Positions 24,963-33,054 of a stretch of DNA of 64,000 bases are shown in pieces (within the stretch, counting starts at the first letter, position 1; every line of letters starts with the position of its first letter). Under the pieces are notes generated by a model that was not told the origin of the DNA, made no database searches, and saw only the letters and a list, made by a program, of their open reading frames with translations. The translations under genes and the position numbers were made by a program. Source of the stretch: a candidate division TA06 bacterium SM23_40 (GTDB lineage Bacteria; LJUI01; SM1-40); the NCBI GenBank assembly GCA_001303705.1, contig LJUI01000001.1, positions 1-64,000 of the forward strand, in the 5' to 3' direction.

Positions 24963-26777
24963 TCAGGTCTCGTCTCGCTCTCTTCCCTCCGCCAACACGC
25001 CCCGAAACGTGACTCTCTCACTCGCCTTCTCTGCATCGGGGACCTCGCTGTGCCCATTCGTCTCCCCGACGCTCATGCCAGCACCTATGTCAGCAGCGCC
25101 AGTCATCACTTTCCTATCTTTCAACCCAGAGACTGGCAACGTCACCACGAATCGCGCCCCTCTTCCAACCCCCTTTCGGACCTCGAGGACACCGCGGTGA
25201 TTCTCCACGATCGCTTTTGCCACCGACAGCCCGAGGCCGATCCCCCGCGCCTTTGTGCTGAACAAGGGCTCGAAGATCTTACTTTCTATTTCCCGTGAGA
25301 TCCCGGATCCCGTATCGTCGAATGCGATCTCCACCGCGCTTACATCGCGCTCCTCGATCTCATCACGGAGCCAGGAGGACCTCGTCGATATCGCAAGCGT
25401 TCCCGTACCTTCCATTGCCTGGTCGGCGTTCTTGATGATGCTAACAAAGACCCGCTCCACCTGACCTTGGTCGATTTCAACGACCGGCAGGTCTCCGCTC
25501 AGATTAAGGGTGATTCTCACTCCTGTTGAGAGTTCGGCACGCTCTACCGACCGCCTGACGAGCGCATTGAGATCACTCGGCCTCTTCTTCGGCTCGCTCA
25601 GTCGCGAGAATGTGAGGAGGCCGGTGACAATCGTGTTCGCCATCTCGACCTCCTGATCGATCAGGTCGAGATGCCGTTTGATTTTCTCGTCAGCGTCGAT
25701 ACGCGATTCGATGAAGAACTTCGAGTTGCGGATCACCCCCAGGGGGTTCCTCAGTTCGTGGGCCAGGCTCCCGGCGAAGTGTCCGACGGTAGCCCACCGT
25801 TCGGACTGTACCAGACGGCGTTGCCATTCCTGGAGCCGATCAAGCATCTGATTGAAGGATTGTGCGAGGTCCCCGATCTCATCACCGCCGGCGATATGAA
25901 CTCGGCGCGATAGATCTCCTCCGCGAATGTCTTCTGCCGCTTCGGCCAGTTCCTTGAGCGGGCTGAGAACCAGACGGATAAAGGTGAGGGTCAGAAGGAC
26001 GCCCACAACGATCACTCCAAGCGTGAACGCCGCGGTTGTCCTCTTGATCCTCCCGATCAGACCTGATAGCTCCCGGCGCGAAAGTCCCAGCTGTAGCGTA
26101 CCGATCTGTTCTGAGACGGTCAGTTCCTCACCCAATCCTTCTCCCTGGAGAGCTCGGTCAGGGGGACCGGCAAGTGCGATCTCATCTGACCGTCCCGATG
26201 TCCACAGCGCAACCGAGTCCGGGGATCGCGAACCTAAGGAAGGTCTCAGGGGGCCCACATACCCGAACTCGAGCTCCTCGCGGGCCAGGGGCCTGAGAGC
26301 CACCATGATCGGAACGGATATCTCGTACAGTTCCTCCCCATCTTCTGTGAGCCCCCCACCACGTACTACTGCCGTACCCACCTCGATACGCGGCGTCTCA
26401 TCGAACGCCTGTGAGGCCGGGCAATGCGGCGCGGGCGATTCCCCGCAGGCACACGAGGGATCCTCACAAACACATGACGCCACACCGCCGTCGGCATCCA
26501 GCAAGCGGACATAGATATGAGACTCACTGCTGATGAGCGTCCTAAAATGATCCTCAAGGGAAGATAGATTTCTGGTCAGGAGCGCGTAGTCTGACTCGTC
26601 GGCGAGATGCTGGGCAAGTACCGCGCCGTCTTCAATGTACCGCCGGAACATCTGCCTCGAAGCCAGCTGTATGAAGGCGATGCTGAGCGACACTGAGGTC
26701 ATCACTACAAGAAGAGAGACCAATATGCTCGCCTTGCCCGTAAGGGTGAAGCGGAATCGAGGTCTTCCTTGTATCAT
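24963..26777 (-). CDS. HAMP-domain sensor histidine kinase with cysteine-rich periplasmic loop
   Basis: A 604-residue membrane kinase. Helix 1 lies at about 15-38, a periplasmic sensor region at about 40-245, helix 2 at about 249-271, then HAMP, HisKA (H box LAHELRNPLGVI) and HATPase (N box IIKNADQAM, G1 DTGSGIS, F box FEPLFST, G2 GIGLGLS). The sensor region carries five cysteines in 18 residues (102, 104, 109, 111, 119) in a CVCEDPSCAC arrangement that could bind metal or sense redox state. A 50-residue hydrophilic tail follows the ATPase. The ATG at 26777 has GAGGT upstream. The two downstream receivers are likely partners, and the upstream substrate-binding protein may be its ligand carrier. 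Confidence 0.9.
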   Translation of the reverse strand: MIQGRPRFRFTLTGKASILVSLLVVMTSVSLSIAFIQLASRQMFRRYIEDGAVLAQHLADESDYALLTRNLSSLEDHFRTLISSESHIYVRLLDADGGVASCVCEDPSCACGESPAPHCPASQAFDETPRIEVGTAVVRGGGLTEDGEELYEISVPIMVALRPLAREELEFGYVGPLRPSLGSRSPDSVALWTSGRSDEIALAGPPDRALQGEGLGEELTVSEQIGTLQLGLSRRELSGLIGRIKRTTAAFTLGVIVVGVLLTLTFIRLVLSPLKELAEAAEDIRGGDLSRRVHIAGGDEIGDLAQSFNQMLDRLQEWQRRLVQSERWATVGHFAGSLAHELRNPLGVIRNSKFFIESRIDADEKIKRHLDLIDQEVEMANTIVTGLLTFSRLSEPKKRPSDLNALVRRSVERAELSTGVRITLNLSGDLPVVEIDQGQVERVFVSIIKNADQAMEGTGTLAISTRSSWLRDEIEERDVSAVEIAFDDTGSGISREIESKIFEPLFSTKARGIGLGLSVAKAIVENHRGVLEVRKGVGRGARFVVTLPVSGLKDRKVMTGAADIGAGMSVGETNGHSEVPDAEKASERVTFRGVLAEGRERDET

Positions 26778-26876
26778 GCCGCTACCTCGTGAAGATCACG
26801 CAAAGGCGTTCCTTCCCATCGTTTCGGCGGAGGCCGGGCTCACCGCACTCGCGTTCTTCTCTCACAAGTGACTGGT

Positions 26877-27902
26877 TCAGGGAGATACCTGTTGTGCCTT
26901 TTCGAGCACTTCCTCAGGGATGTCGATCCCAATCGCCTCCGCCGTCCTCAGATTGATCACATGCTGAACGATCTCGGGTCTCTCGATCGGTATCTCGCCG
27001 GGCGGCCTGCCCTCGAGTATGTGTATCACCAACGTTCCGGCCTGGCGTCCAAGCCCCTCGTAGTCACAGGCCAAGGCCATCAACGCACCGGCATCGACAT
27101 AGGGACGAGAGATCGCGAATAGGGGCAGTCTCCACTTGAGGGTCTCCACGATGACGTACCGAGTTGACGCTTCAGTGTAGACCCTTCCATCGGCAACCAT
27201 CCATAACACATCTGCGTCACGAGTTATGCGCTCCATCGCAGCCGGGATATCCGTCGATTTTACGATTCGCTCGGCCACGAGCTCCATCCCCATATTTCCC
27301 GCAACCCGTTCCGCCTCACCGACGACCTGACCAGTCTCAGTCTCATTGTAGAGGACGCCAATACGTCTCACCTTTCCGCCACAGACCGACCGTATGGCCT
27401 CAAACTGGTCTTCGATCGGAATGTCCATCGCGACACCGGTGATATTGCGGCCTGTTGGCCCCAAATGCTCGACCAGTCCGCTGGCCACAGGATTGAGGAC
27501 CACAGAGAAGACGATCGGCACCTCACTCGAAGAGGCGATTGCGGCCTCAGTAGCCACTGAACCGAGCGTCACTATTACGGATGGCGACTTCTCCAGTACT
27601 CCCGCCATCATGCGACGTCCTTCCTCAACGTCGCCTCTCAGCTCGTAGTCGACCACCCATAGGGGGAGGTCGTTCGATTTCTCCTCTATCTGTCGCCGCA
27701 GGCCCCTCAGGGCATTCTCGTACGGACCAAGCGCGCCGCTCTTGATCACCACTACGATGCTTGCGTCGCGATCGGCAGCGCCCGACACCATCATGCTTCC
27801 ACTCAGGGCGATCGCTGCCGCCACCAACACCATAATCACCCGCTGCCCATCTACCCGATAGAACTGATACCGTTCAACTGCACCAGATGGATGCCGGATC
27901 AT
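26877..27902 (-). CDS. ABC-type periplasmic substrate-binding protein (PF04392 type)
   Basis: A 341-residue exported binding protein of the ABC_sub_bind/LivK-like TrpX type. A hydrophobic signal lies at about 23-42. Typical segments are VIVTLGSVATEAA, VPIVFSVVLNPVASGLV, GRNITGVAMDIP and RIGVLYNETE. Family members bind small ligands such as amino acids or act as sensor parts of kinases. No permease or ATPase gene is nearby; the next gene is a membrane histidine kinase, suggesting a sensing role. The ATG at 27902 overlaps the last stop of a decayed TonB-receptor tail as ATGA, which supports this start and an old operon order; an ATG at 27833 is the alternative. Confidence 0.85.
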   Translation of the reverse strand: MIRHPSGAVERYQFYRVDGQRVIMVLVAAAIALSGSMMVSGAADRDASIVVVIKSGALGPYENALRGLRRQIEEKSNDLPLWVVDYELRGDVEEGRRMMAGVLEKSPSVIVTLGSVATEAAIASSSEVPIVFSVVLNPVASGLVEHLGPTGRNITGVAMDIPIEDQFEAIRSVCGGKVRRIGVLYNETETGQVVGEAERVAGNMGMELVAERIVKSTDIPAAMERITRDADVLWMVADGRVYTEASTRYVIVETLKWRLPLFAISRPYVDAGALMALACDYEGLGRQAGTLVIHILEGRPPGEIPIERPEIVQHVINLRTAEAIGIDIPEEVLEKAQQVSP

Positions 27903-28060
27903 CTGCTGTATCCCGGTGATATGCCGTCCGCCACCTGCCTGGCAATCCCATCGGCATCTAGATATTCACACATCCGTCACTCCGTTCTCCCACTCCGTGC
28001 TACGAACGAATTGCGATTCCACTGTGACAGGGGCCAGAGACAACAGTCTTACTGGATGGA
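27899..28060 (-). pseudogene. Decayed C-terminal tail of a second TonB receptor
   Basis: The gap between the receptor stop (28088) and the binding-protein start translates to VESQFVRSTEWENG in one frame and, after a stop and frame shift, to EYLDADGIARQVADGI. The intact receptor next to it ends with SHFVSSTEWETG and EYPDAYLLERQVSVGI. At DNA level 15 bases (CTCCCACTCCGTGCT) are identical. The parts between (about 35 residues) are missing. The tail's final stop overlaps the binding protein's start as ATGA. This looks like the end of a duplicated receptor gene left after deletion of the rest. Confidence 0.75.
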
Positions 28061-28087
28061 CTTCGAGTTCGGTCGCTCGTCGACACC

Positions 28088-30049
28088 TCACCTGAGGTGA
28101 GACAACAGGATCCCGACTGAAACCTGCCTTTCCAGTAGATACGCGTCCGGGTACTCCCTCATCTCTTCCCCCAGTAGATTGACAACCGCCACCTCTATGA
28201 CCATCCGGTCCTTCCACAGATCATGTGCCAGATATCCGTTAACCAGCAACCGATCATCCACTCTCCCTGTCTCCCACTCCGTGCTGCTCACGAAATGAGA
28301 CCAGAGCGTCGCCGTGGATCTGAACGGCAGGCCCAGATCGACTCCGAGAGAAGCCTTATGCCGTGGCGAAAGACTGAGGCCACTCTCTGTGTCTGGATCC
28401 TCGACCCGCTGGTAGCTGTAAGAACTCAGTACCCGTAGACCTTTCGACGGCGCAACGGAGAGCGAGAACTCACCCCCATAGACTTTTCCGTCTGTTTCGT
28501 TCCTATACTCGATGCTCATCGGCACGCCTGGTATGGGCGCCGGCGGCGACGGAATCGTCTCAACGACCTTCCGCATGATCAGGTCGGAGAGCTCACAGTG
28601 GAACGCCTCAGCCCGCAAGGTGAACTCCGGCCTCGCAAACCGGTATCCAAGCTCATAGGATATGACTGTTTCGGGCGAAAGCCCTTCATCGCCCCGGACA
28701 GAAAGATCGAATCCTGGCACTGATGACGTCACGTAGCTGATGTAGGACTCAAGAAACGTGGGATTGAGGAAGGCAGATCCTCCCGACGCACGGATGTAGT
28801 GCCCCTTCCACGGATTAACGACCATGCTGGCTCGTGGGGTGAGGTGCTCACCTGTCAACTCATGGTAGTCCGCACGCCCTCCCAACAGTATCTCAACGTG
28901 CTGTGTCGGCCGCCACTCATGTTGAACGTACCCCGCAGTGAGATACTGGACACGATCCCCTCCGAGCAGGTCGCACCTTATGTCATTCCGGCGCATCGAG
29001 CCGCCTACGACAAGCCGCTGCCCCGGACCGAGTATCCTCGAGTACTGTGCCTCGCCGTCGTAGGTCATGATCCGGCCATCCGAACTCCCGTCGAAGATCG
29101 AATCAGTCTGACTGAACGATATCACGTTAGTGAACATCTGAAGCGAGAGCTCTCCAACGTCAAGATCCACCTCGCCGTATCCGGTCCAACCATCTATCTC
29201 GTTGTAGTTGAGGTGGTCGATCAAGTACTGGAACTGCCCGTCGACTGCGCCGGCCGATATGGTCAGCATCGCGTTCTGGCCGAACCCTCGTTGTGCCAGC
29301 ACTGTTACTTTCTTCATGGCGTACGGTGCAGCTCCCTCGCAAACCTCCCGTTGCCGCCATCCACCTGTGAACTTATATCCCCAAGATCCAATCGTGTCGG
29401 CGTGGATCACCGAATTCTCGAAGAAATGGCGGTCGCCGATCCGTGTCGCCAGCCTTGTGCCGACAGATGACTCGACTGGTCTGGTGACGATGTTTATCAC
29501 CCCATTGAACGCGTTGGCCCCGTACAAGGCTGAGCCCGGACCACGGATGATCTCTATACGCTCGATGTCTTCAAGAACCACCGGCAGTGCATCCCACGGC
29601 GTGAGGCCGTGGAAGTCCGCATACACTGTCCGCCCATCAACCATAACCAGCATCCGTTTGGACAGGAGTTGATTGAACCCACGTGCTGTCACCTCCCATT
29701 GGTTCGGAGTGACCCGCAATACATCGATCCCAGCGATCCCCCGGAATGCATCCGCCAGTCCCAACGTGCCCCATCTTTTCACGTCTTCGCCGGACAGGAC
29801 GGTAACACTCGATTGGGCCTCCTCTGGCGACTGGGCACGCATCGCCGGCAGCGTGACGACCTCGACTTCCCTGAAGGCCAGGAGCTCCCTGCCCTTCCCG
29901 ATCAAGGCCATGCTCTGTTCTGTCTCGCCGGGGACTTCGTCCGCGGAGAGACTGCACGCCAACAGGACGGAAATGAGTGCCCCACACACCGCAGCCCCCC
30001 CCAGCCGGCGCCGGGTCATGGCCCCCAATCTCTCATCCCTGGTTCTCAT
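28088..30049 (-). CDS. TonB-dependent outer-membrane receptor
   Basis: About 653 residues. A signal peptide (GGAAVCGALISVLLACSLSA) is followed by the plug domain: SVTVLSGEDVKRWG, then GVDGRTVYAD-like MVDGRTVYAD, then ERIEIIRGPGSALYGANAFNGVINIVTR, the classic plug signature seen here in pieces. A 22-strand-type barrel fills the rest; it ends LLSHLR instead of the usual aromatic residue. Such receptors import chelates, vitamins or glycans with TonB energy, and the nearby binding protein and kinases suggest a ligand-sensing chain. The start is the ATG at 30049 behind GAGAGGTG; the frame opens at 30085, overlapping the upstream kinase by 17 bp. Confidence 0.92.
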   Translation of the reverse strand: MRTRDERLGAMTRRRLGGAAVCGALISVLLACSLSADEVPGETEQSMALIGKGRELLAFREVEVVTLPAMRAQSPEEAQSSVTVLSGEDVKRWGTLGLADAFRGIAGIDVLRVTPNQWEVTARGFNQLLSKRMLVMVDGRTVYADFHGLTPWDALPVVLEDIERIEIIRGPGSALYGANAFNGVINIVTRPVESSVGTRLATRIGDRHFFENSVIHADTIGSWGYKFTGGWRQREVCEGAAPYAMKKVTVLAQRGFGQNAMLTISAGAVDGQFQYLIDHLNYNEIDGWTGYGEVDLDVGELSLQMFTNVISFSQTDSIFDGSSDGRIMTYDGEAQYSRILGPGQRLVVGGSMRRNDIRCDLLGGDRVQYLTAGYVQHEWRPTQHVEILLGGRADYHELTGEHLTPRASMVVNPWKGHYIRASGGSAFLNPTFLESYISYVTSSVPGFDLSVRGDEGLSPETVISYELGYRFARPEFTLRAEAFHCELSDLIMRKVVETIPSPPAPIPGVPMSIEYRNETDGKVYGGEFSLSVAPSKGLRVLSSYSYQRVEDPDTESGLSLSPRHKASLGVDLGLPFRSTATLWSHFVSSTEWETGRVDDRLLVNGYLAHDLWKDRMVIEVAVVNLLGEEMREYPDAYLLERQVSVGILLSHLR

Positions 30050-30068
30050 TGGACACCTCTCAGGCAGG

Positions 30069-31826
30069 TTAGCACTGTGAGTCAATGCCTTGCGTCTGCG
30101 CTACGGCGGCAGGCTCCGTCTCTCGATGCTCCCTGTACCCACCATCTTTTCGAGGGATTTTGATAGTGAAACGAGTACCCCTTCCCTCCTCACTCGCGAC
30201 TGCGACCGTTCCCCCATGGCCCTCGACGATCCGCCTCGAGACCACCAATCCAAGACCCGTGCCCCTCTCCTTCGTCGTGAAGAATGGCTCGAAAATCCGC
30301 TCTCTGACCTCTTCACTCATCCCACACCCCTGGTCGGCAACCTCTATCGTCAGCCACTGGTCATCGATCCCGGTACTGACCTCCACAGTAGTTCCGCCCT
30401 CGCTCGCATCGATTGCATTGTGCAGTAGATTGAAGAAGACTTCCCTCATCTGATTCCCGTCCACCTCGATCGGCGGCAGACCCGAGGCGAACAGGAATTC
30501 AATCGACACGCCATTCTTCTCGCTCTTCTCGCGAACCGCTCGTCCCACGTCATCTAACAGCCCATTTATATCTGTGGCTCTGAAGTCGGGAACTCTCTTT
30601 CGCGCGAAACCCAGAATATCTTCGATAATCCGGTCAATGCGCTCGGCCTCCCTCAGGACGACCTCAGCATATTCTCTCCGTTTGTCATCTTCGGATGACT
30701 TCTGTCGGATCAGCTGCGCGAATCCATTGATCGAGTTCAGAGGATTTCGAATCTCATGCGCGACACAGGCTGCCATCTCCCCGAGGATTGCCAGCTGTTG
30801 TGCCTCTCTCACTCGCTTCTCTAGATATCTGGTGGCGGTGATGTCTTTGAATATGGCGATGATGCCGCACGGGCCGTCACCCTCTTCTTTGACAAGCGAT
30901 GTTGTTATGCCGAGCTGGATCGCCGGTTCGCCTTCTCGCACGATTTCGGCTTCTTTGCCGAAGGATAGGCGATGGCTCGAATGGGCATCGACGAGGATCT
31001 CGGCGAGGGGCGAGGGGAGGCCCACCTGGGTGAACGGCCTACCGAGTACTCGGCCAGGTTCCAGACCCGTAGTCTGCTCAGCGGCCTTATTGAAGTTGGT
31101 GATGCTCCCAGAACCATCGACGATGATGACCCCGCTCGTCATGCTGCTCAGGATGCTCTCGCGGTGCCTGTCCATCGTGCGAGCATCCCGGGTCGCCTTC
31201 TCTCCCACCATAGTGGCGACCTCGACTTGGTGCTGGAGGTCCTTGATGAAACGCTGCTGGCGTTCTTGTTCTTTCCTGCGCAGCCTTGCCTGGCGCGCGA
31301 GCAGGCTACTCGTTGCAGCAATGACAAACAGAAACGGAATACGGATGAGAAATGCGCCTTCAGTCAGCGCCGCCGCTCCGGATGAACTGAAGACCTGCCA
31401 TCCATAGAGGATGCTTGCTACGGCGCCCGTGAGCATCGAACCCCAGGCATGTCTCCCCGCAGCAGCAGCGATGAAGATGACGAGGAAGTAGATGAGATAG
31501 AGGTCGCTCCGGAATCCACTCGAGAAGTAAATGGCGGCCGTCACGAACACGGTATCGGCGAGGAAAATGATGTTCAACATGGCCGCTGAGCGGAACCGTC
31601 TCCTTGGGATTGCAAGGAGGCCGAGATTTGAGACGAAGATTGCGATGGCGAGATAGTATCCTGCCGAGGCAAACCGCAGGCCTCTTGTCCCGAATACCAT
31701 GAGAGCTACAAGCACGAAGACAAGTAGCCATCGGAAGATGAGTATGGACTGCTTCTCATCAAGCGAGGCCAAGCTCGGCGATGACAGATGCAAGAGGAAC
31801 CTCTTTTTTCTCTCTCCCATGTTCAC
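30069..31826 (-). CDS. Membrane-bound PAS sensor histidine kinase
   Basis: A 585-residue kinase with about six N-terminal helices in residues 28-185 (for example FRWLLVFVLVALMVFGT, LYLIYFLVIFIAAAAG, FLIRIPFLFVIAATSSLLA). A coiled coil, a PAS domain (ILSSMTSGVIIVDGSGSIT, then GRPFTQVGLP), HisKA (H box VAHEIRNPLNSI) and HATPase (N box LLHNAIDA, G1 DQGCGMS, FEPFFTT, GTGLGL) follow. The NtrB/AtoS-like catalytic part suggests a partner of the NtrC type, but none is encoded nearby; the local receivers may serve. The GTG start overlaps the ParA-CBM stop (GTGA), so the two are translationally coupled. Confidence 0.92.
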   Translation of the reverse strand: MNMGERKKRFLLHLSSPSLASLDEKQSILIFRWLLVFVLVALMVFGTRGLRFASAGYYLAIAIFVSNLGLLAIPRRRFRSAAMLNIIFLADTVFVTAAIYFSSGFRSDLYLIYFLVIFIAAAAGRHAWGSMLTGAVASILYGWQVFSSSGAAALTEGAFLIRIPFLFVIAATSSLLARQARLRRKEQERQQRFIKDLQHQVEVATMVGEKATRDARTMDRHRESILSSMTSGVIIVDGSGSITNFNKAAEQTTGLEPGRVLGRPFTQVGLPSPLAEILVDAHSSHRLSFGKEAEIVREGEPAIQLGITTSLVKEEGDGPCGIIAIFKDITATRYLEKRVREAQQLAILGEMAACVAHEIRNPLNSINGFAQLIRQKSSEDDKRREYAEVVLREAERIDRIIEDILGFARKRVPDFRATDINGLLDDVGRAVREKSEKNGVSIEFLFASGLPPIEVDGNQMREVFFNLLHNAIDASEGGTTVEVSTGIDDQWLTIEVADQGCGMSEEVRERIFEPFFTTKERGTGLGLVVSRRIVEGHGGTVAVASEEGRGTRFTIKIPRKDGGYREHRETEPAAVAQTQGIDSQC

Positions 31827-32896
31827 TCAACCTCAACGACTGAACTCAATCGTCCGAATCGGTCGGTCTCCACAGCCGGATTGCTGGGATCGGTGACCCA
31901 CCGGCCGTCGATCACGAACCGGTAGTGGTATCTGCCGGGCTTGAGTGGTGCAACTGCCGTCCACACACCATCGTCTCGGCTCGTCATGATAACCGAATTG
32001 GGGACCCACCCTTTGAAGTCACCGACGAGATGAGCCGACTGAGCATCCGGCGCGACGAGCGTGAAGCAGATGCCTTCAGGTACTCGACGCGGGCCCCTTG
32101 AGTCGATCACAGATCCTTCCTGAAGGCTCCTCTCCTCATCTGCGATCACCTCCCTCGCAAGTGAACAGTAGTCTTGAAAGCCCTGACAGTTGCGGTCGTA
32201 CTCGCTGATCGCGCACCCGAAGCTCGCCGCCTCCTTCAATCGCACATTTGCGTGTATCGTTGTCAGGAAGAGCTTTCCTGGGAAGCGCCTTTTCGCCTCA
32301 TCGATGACTTCGCGCGAAAGCTTCATCTTGCTATCGACGCACGTCATGAGCAGGCGCACCTCCAGATCGTGGCCGGAGTTCTCACGGATACTCTCTACCA
32401 TCTCCATGATCTTGCCGACGCCGTGGAGGGCGAAGAAGCTGGGCTCGATCGGCACGATCACCTTCCGGGCTGCCTGGAGAGCGTTGAGCGTCAGCAGTCC
32501 GAGGTTGGTCGGAGCATCTATCACGGTGTAGTCGAAGTCGCGCTCCAGACGCAACAAGGCGACGCGCAGGCGATGTTCTGCGCCTCGCCCGCGCCCCAGC
32601 AGGCGCTCGCACCTGGAGAGACTGGGTGAGGAGGGAGCGAGCCAGAAGTTCTCGCCGCGCTGGACCAGAACCTCATCCAGAGTCGCAGGAACGTCGCCGT
32701 CTCCGGCCATCACCTCATAGACGGTCTTCGTGAGCGCCTCCACATCCACATTCAGTCCCAGAGAAGCATGAGACTGGGGATCCAGATCAACAAGGAGGAC
32801 GCTCTTTCCCTCTAGCGCAAGGCAGGCAGAGAGATTGATGGCCGTCGTCGTCTTACCGCACCCGCCCTTCTGATTCGCTATTGCCACTACGCACAC
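31823..32896 (-). CDS. ParA-type ATPase fused to a glycogen-binding (AMPK-beta/CBM48) domain
   Basis: A 357-residue fusion. Residues 1-255 form a ParA/MinD-type ATPase: deviant Walker A KGGCGKTTT (10-18), Walker A' VLLVDLDPQSHAS (33-45), and DAPTNLGLLTLNAL (128-140). Such ATPases position cargo in the cell. Residues about 275-357 match the AMPK-beta glycogen-binding domain: GDFKGW (Trp297), a YHYRFVIDGRW strand pair (Trp333) and DPSNP. Both tryptophans that stack on glucose in AMPK-beta are kept. No ParB is nearby. The GTG start has GGAGG eight bases upstream, and the gene is coupled to the following kinase. Possibly it places a signalling complex on a polyglucan; that is inference. Confidence 0.88.
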   Translation of the reverse strand: MCVVAIANQKGGCGKTTTAINLSACLALEGKSVLLVDLDPQSHASLGLNVDVEALTKTVYEVMAGDGDVPATLDEVLVQRGENFWLAPSSPSLSRCERLLGRGRGAEHRLRVALLRLERDFDYTVIDAPTNLGLLTLNALQAARKVIVPIEPSFFALHGVGKIMEMVESIRENSGHDLEVRLLMTCVDSKMKLSREVIDEAKRRFPGKLFLTTIHANVRLKEAASFGCAISEYDRNCQGFQDYCSLAREVIADEERSLQEGSVIDSRGPRRVPEGICFTLVAPDAQSAHLVGDFKGWVPNSVIMTSRDDGVWTAVAPLKPGRYHYRFVIDGRWVTDPSNPAVETDRFGRLSSVVEVE

Positions 32897-33054
32897 AACC
32901 TGGCCTCCTGTTCAGGATCCACCTCCAAAGACCATCGGTCCAGGCGCAGGAAAAGCCCGAAGTGCCAGCGACGGCTCAAGACTATGACAGAAACGAGGAT
33001 ATCTAAATCTGTCCAATTATCGGCTTTCCCGCAATACCTCTCTGCACGGCCAGT
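32897..33054. other. Gap between polysaccharide locus and signalling block
   Basis: These 158 bp separate the last polysaccharide gene from the ParA fusion gene. They contain the GGAGG of the ParA gene and a weak hairpin on the minus strand (AGCC near 32973 to GGCT near 32955) followed by TTTT, which may end the polysaccharide transcript. I see no convincing -35/-10 pair, though the genes on either side are functionally different, so a promoter is likely here. Confidence 0.4.

Noticed and set aside
28087-28101. Inverted repeat CTCACCT-G-AGGTGAG at the TonB receptor stop
   Set aside because: Seven of the fifteen bases are codons and stop of the receptor; no T run follows, and a regulatory role at a 3' end is not supported.
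32941-33000. Possible promoter (TTGGAC near 33014) for the ParA-CBM gene
   Set aside because: No acceptable -10 box at 16-18 bp; nor does the TGGCAC near 32965 fit the sigma-54 GG/GC spacing.
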